Positions 61,150-64,000 of a stretch of 64,000 bases of DNA are shown piece by piece. Both the position numbers and the translations under genes were made by a program. The first letter of the stretch is position 1, and each line of letters opens with the position of its first letter. The notes under the pieces were generated by a model that saw only the letters and a list, made by a program, of their open reading frames with translations, was not told where the DNA came from and did not search any database. Origin of the DNA: Bacteroidota bacterium (GTDB lineage: Bacteria; Bacteroidota; Ignavibacteria; Palsa-1295); the NCBI GenBank assembly GCA_018266755.1, contig JAFDZW010000005.1:1031233-1095232 (forward strand). Reading direction: 5' to 3'.

Positions 61150-61626
61150 GGGGTCGGGTGCAGATCGAGATTGATCGAAGAAAACCGACCGTTCGTCGAA
61201 CACAATATTATTCGCTCGAAGAAATGCAACATACTCGTCATGAAACGAGATATTCATATGGTGCTCTTCCTGATTTGCGATGTACTCAATGACCTTCTTG
61301 AGTTGCGAAGTGCTCACGCTGAACTCTGCATATCCGACTTGCCATGCAAATGACCTCAACTCGGGATACTCGTCGGAGAGCCACTTTGAGGATGTCCCCT
61401 TTAAGGTTTTGACGGTCTTTGCAACAGACTCAGTTGACGGCAGTGAGATCAATGCATGACAGTGGTCCTCGTAACCACCAATAGCGATCGAATCGATACC
61501 GTGCTTCTTTAAAATCCCGTGCATCACCTTCCACAAACGTTGGCGAATTTCGACTGTTAGCCACGGCTGGCGGTGCCTTGTCGAGAACACAACGTGCACA
61601 AAGTGCGCATGAAACGAGTGAGCCAT
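61138..61626 (-). CDS. REP-associated tyrosine transposase (IS200/Y1 type)
   Basis: The protein is 162 residues long. It is a Y1 transposase with the HUH-type pair His-Cys-His in YEDHCHALISLPS and the catalytic Tyr in the helix VIEYIANQEEHH (the candidate), preceded by GYAEFSVSTSQLKKV. FHAHFVHVVFSTRHRQPWL is the family start. It cuts and joins single-stranded DNA at hairpin ends. The stop TGA lies in the loop of the adjacent REP hairpin, so the coding end overlaps the repeat. No flanking direct repeat or second copy of a full insertion sequence is visible, which favours a domesticated RAYT over a mobile IS200. Confidence 0.88.
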   Translation of the reverse strand: MAHSFHAHFVHVVFSTRHRQPWLTVEIRQRLWKVMHGILKKHGIDSIAIGGYEDHCHALISLPSTESVAKTVKTLKGTSSKWLSDEYPELRSFAWQVGYAEFSVSTSQLKKVIEYIANQEEHHMNISFHDEYVAFLRANNIVFDERSVFFDQSRSAPDPAHD

Positions 61627-61711
61627 GTGCTAATATACGATGGACAAGAATCCCCTCCACCACCTCACGCCAGCAGCGATTGGTTATCGGACTCGCTTCG
61701 GAAGGGCCGGA

Positions 61712-62707
61712 CTACCGAGGATTCTCGTGCACCCCGAATTTCTTGTGCTTATAATCGATGATAACCGTCTTGTTCAAGAATAGATAATTTCCTGCGGTCG
61801 CGTCGGTATGTTTGTCGATTCCTAATCCTGAATGATTTGCGTACACCTTCACATTCGAACACCGCAGACCGGCGAGTTCGAATGTGTCGTTCATCAGTTT
61901 TCCCGTTACAGCGTGCGATGTGCCCCACGACGAGATCGTGATCGTGTCGATATCCGGTGAGGTAGAGAACGTGGAAATATTCTTTGCTTGCGTAATGAGC
62001 GGGAATATGCTCGATCCGTTGTCGAACATGATCCTCAACGATTTGCCGTGCAGCTTCATCGGCAGAATCACTCTGCCGTCGGGATCAAATTCCGCATCGA
62101 TCAGATCGTGGTTGTATTCGTTCGGAACATGGTCGCAAATCGCGAAGCGGGAATTTGGATAATCGATCAACAGCACGGTATTCTTGAAGAAATCACTGCC
62201 GATCGTTCCGATGTGGATCGTGTCCCCCGCGTCGGGCTTCTCGATATGTTCTCCATACTTCGGATACACAAAACCGGTGGTGTTTCTTGCGGTGTATCCG
62301 CCGAAATGCAATCGAATATTATCAATATACTTCCTGCTGTTCCAAAACTCGAGCGGACTTTTGAGTCGCTTTAATTTCTCCTTTGCAACGGTATTGACTT
62401 CGGCTAACGCCCCGACGGTATTCTCATACACCCCGGTCATGTCGGCTCCGAGATCGAATTGGAACGTGAAGACGTTGGGAAGTCCTTCGATCGTGCAGGG
62501 AATATCCATCGCCGTTTTCTCGACATACTTTCCACCGAGCGAATCGCTCACCCATTCGAACGGCGCCCACACGATCTTCGAGGTTTCGTGGCTATTGGTT
62601 GTGATCTCCCACTCCCCATAGCCACTCTTGTCGGTCAGAACAGAAATTCCGCACACCACCAAGAGCAGTGTTGTAGCTACAGCCGATATCGTTGCCGATG
62701 TTCTCAC
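61712..62707 (-). CDS. Membrane-anchored protein with a degenerate retropepsin-like fold
   Basis: The protein is about 331 residues long. One N-terminal membrane helix (ISAVATTLLLVVCGISVL) is followed by two half-domains of aspartic-protease type. Lobe 1 has FQFDLGADMTGVYEN and closes FKNTVLLIDYPNSRFAI. Lobe 2 has RIMFDNGSSIFPLIT and closes FLNKTVIIDYKHKKFGV. The catalytic DT/SGA/S is changed to DLGA and DNGS, so activity is doubtful. Neither a GTG at 62707 nor a TTG at 62737 has a strong ribosome site; I take the GTG. The role could be binding of a peptide or sensing in the periplasm, by inference. Confidence 0.6.
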   Translation of the reverse strand: MRTSATISAVATTLLLVVCGISVLTDKSGYGEWEITTNSHETSKIVWAPFEWVSDSLGGKYVEKTAMDIPCTIEGLPNVFTFQFDLGADMTGVYENTVGALAEVNTVAKEKLKRLKSPLEFWNSRKYIDNIRLHFGGYTARNTTGFVYPKYGEHIEKPDAGDTIHIGTIGSDFFKNTVLLIDYPNSRFAICDHVPNEYNHDLIDAEFDPDGRVILPMKLHGKSLRIMFDNGSSIFPLITQAKNISTFSTSPDIDTITISSWGTSHAVTGKLMNDTFELAGLRCSNVKVYANHSGLGIDKHTDATAGNYLFLNKTVIIDYKHKKFGVHENPR

Positions 62708-62761
62708 GTTGATGTGTTGTCCAAGCAATACCAACAACTACACATCCTGAGACCTCCGTTG

Positions 62762-63145
62762 CTATACCACGTCAAACCCGAGCGGCGACTGGTCTTCGGG
62801 GTCGTTCTCGTAGTTGATGTGGATCTCCTGGCCCGCGGGGATATCGCGCAGGGCGATGTAGGTGATCGTGTCGTCGTCGAACTCGTAGTCGGCGTCGGGG
62901 TCGAACGAGTGGTTATAGAGCGATCCATATCCGAGGGCGATGGCAACCTGATCTTCGTCCCAATAATAGACATAGTATTCACCGACGTTCGAGTGATTCT
63001 CCGGATGAAATTCGTCGGAGCCCATCAGCAGGACGGGTGCGACCTCGATCACCTGCCCTTTCTTGATATCAACGTTTGCAAAGACTCCGCGCCCCTTGCC
63101 CGGGGACGAATCCACATAGATCAGCGTCGATGGTTCGATTCTCAT
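62762..63145 (-). CDS. SET-domain protein
   Basis: The protein is 127 residues long, a stand-alone SET domain of the kind that methylates lysine. The landmarks are SSPGKGRGVFANVDIKKGQV (N-terminal SET strand), GYGSLYNHSFDPDADYEF (the NHS cofactor and substrate motif) and RDIPAGQEIHINYEN (the C-terminal knot motif with the catalytic Tyr). No pre-SET or post-SET zinc sites. Bacterial SET proteins of this size are known but few have proven substrates. ATG 63145 has a TAnnTTTG box 53 bases upstream. Confidence 0.88.
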   Translation of the reverse strand: MRIEPSTLIYVDSSPGKGRGVFANVDIKKGQVIEVAPVLLMGSDEFHPENHSNVGEYYVYYWDEDQVAIALGYGSLYNHSFDPDADYEFDDDTITYIALRDIPAGQEIHINYENDPEDQSPLGFDVV

Positions 63146-63197
63146 ACGTATCGTGTCGTCGGCAAACCAAGAGTTTGCGTATCAATTCAAACGGGTG

Positions 63198-63205
63198 CAA
63201 AGATA
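63198..63205 (-). promoter_or_regulatory. TAnnTTTG box (TATCTTTG) for the SET gene
   Basis: An exact consensus match on the minus strand, 53 bases before the ATG at 63145. Predicted leader of about 45 bases. Confidence 0.45.
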
Positions 63206-63247
63206 CGCAATGCACGAAGCCGTTGACCCTATCGTGGATGATACAGT

Positions 63248-64000
63248 CTATTTTGTCGCGGGGCGTCCCCACCACAAATGTCCGATCGTGCCAGGTTGAA
63301 ACCCAGCCGCAGCCGTTACCGTCGCACTCGCAACGTCGTACGTAAACGATTGCCCGATGAACTGGGTACCGGCAAGATTTGATTCCGACGTGCGCAGGAT
63401 GAGCGACTTGCTATCAGGCGACCAATCGTATGCAGCCAAGCTCCCATTTACTAACTGGTAGGGCAATGATAGTCTTGTCGATGATTTCGATACGAGATCG
63501 TAGACGACCGGCGTACAGACACTATAGGAATTATTGATCTGCGTATTGGTATAGAATGTCTCGTAGAGAACATAACGCCCTGACGGTGATACTTTGACGG
63601 ACGTCGGCTGAATGGACGAATCCGAGACCAGCGTCTCGCTCACGCCGGTTTTCGGATCGTATCGCTTCAGTGCGCGCATACTTGATGACGCCGTGGCGCC
63701 GATATAGATTAACGTACCATCGGGAGTCCAATCATATGAGTGTGGGTCCGGATCGGCAGCAACACTTGCCAACAGTACCGTATCGGGCAACGGTCGCAGC
63801 ACAGCGCTCTGTACCTCGGCGATGGTGATATGAAAGATCGAATTATCTACGTATGCGATAGCGACTTGTTTGGAATCGGGCGAGAAGACGGGTGTTTGCA
63901 TCCAGTACCACGACAGCGAGCCGTTCGGCGATGCTTGCATCTTGGTCTCTTGTGCGGAGGACAAATCGCGCACCCGCAGATCCGATCCGTCGGTCGTATA
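63248..64000 (-). CDS. WD40-like (TolB/PD40) beta-propeller protein, C-terminal part
   Basis: The last 250 codons of a propeller protein; the frame continues off the right edge (TTDGSDLRVRDL is read from the last bases). Blades are visible as repeated PVFSPDSKQVAIAYV, YDWTPDGTLIYIG, VKVSPSGRYVLYE and YDWSPDSKSLILRT motifs, which are the PD40/TolB consensus (xFSPDGxxIxY). Such proteins are periplasmic or secreted, and function as binding scaffolds. The N-terminus, signal peptide and any peptidase domain lie outside the window. The GTG at 63973 is internal. The end (IGHLWWGRPATK) has no sorting tail. Confidence 0.85.
   Translation of the reverse strand, partial: YTTDGSDLRVRDLSSAQETKMQASPNGSLSWYWMQTPVFSPDSKQVAIAYVDNSIFHITIAEVQSAVLRPLPDTVLLASVAADPDPHSYDWTPDGTLIYIGATASSSMRALKRYDPKTGVSETLVSDSSIQPTSVKVSPSGRYVLYETFYTNTQINNSYSVCTPVVYDLVSKSSTRLSLPYQLVNGSLAAYDWSPDSKSLILRTSESNLAGTQFIGQSFTYDVASATVTAAAGFQPGTIGHLWWGRPATK

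Noticed and set aside
61138-61626. A complete mobile IS200 element
   Set aside because: Only the transposase and REP hairpins are visible; no second intact copy or defined ends were found, so RAYT is the better description.

Overview
The window looks like a chromosome segment of a Gram-negative bacterium of the Bacteroidota/Chlorobi-Ignavibacteria side of the tree; a Kapabacteria-like lineage is my best guess, not a demonstrated placement. The reasons are several very large secreted proteins ending in type IX secretion (Por) sorting domains, many lipoproteins, TAnnTTTG promoter boxes in place of classical -10/-35 pairs, split transketolase genes, a glycine-rich RRM protein, and long hairpin repeats of the GTCATTCTGAGC type. 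No rRNA, tRNA, CRISPR array or prophage was seen.

Layout. 0-9 kb: the 3' end of prfA, two small lipoproteins, an RNA-binding protein, and two giant surface proteins (an Asp-box beta-propeller and a low-complexity fibre-like protein). 9-12.6 kb: a single-domain globin, a double zinc-ribbon protein, and an overlapping pair made of a TMEM175-type channel and a TIR/TolB-like/TPR protein, followed by a truncated second TIR start. 12.7-16.4 kb: uvrB, comF and a TPM-domain protein. 16.6-22.4 kb: two tandem paralogous IgGFc-binding-like type IX cargo proteins. 22.8-31.6 kb: housekeeping and transport (MgtC/DUF4010, cysteine dioxygenase, GH57 glycosidase, plsY, ispD, a DUF433/DUF5615 toxin-antitoxin pair, MFS, TPR, HU). 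32-38 kb: split transketolase and two SurA/PrsA-like periplasmic PPIases. 38-48 kb: MFS, an M16 peptidase pair, then MoxR - secreted subtilase - BatA-like protein. 48-58.6 kb: DUF899, AraC, methyltransferase, HAD, an OmpA-like protein, and a set of related small lipoproteins. 58.7-64 kb: groEL and groES with a perfect CIRCE operator and an intervening hairpin element, a REP-associated tyrosine transposase with its own inverted REP units, a degenerate aspartic-protease-like protein, a SET protein and the end of a WD40-like beta-propeller.

How it works together. Much of the coding capacity goes to the envelope: outer-membrane biogenesis chaperones, OmpA-like anchoring, lipoproteins and secreted giants. 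The main repeat traffic comes from two non-coding systems: a palindromic GTCATTCTGAGC family (four full copies plus one solo arm) and REP/BIME units with a TTGAAA loop that match the ends next to the RAYT gene. In two places the REP loop supplies a neighbouring gene's stop codon. The least conventional gene set is the channel plus TIR cassette at 10.1-12.6 kb.
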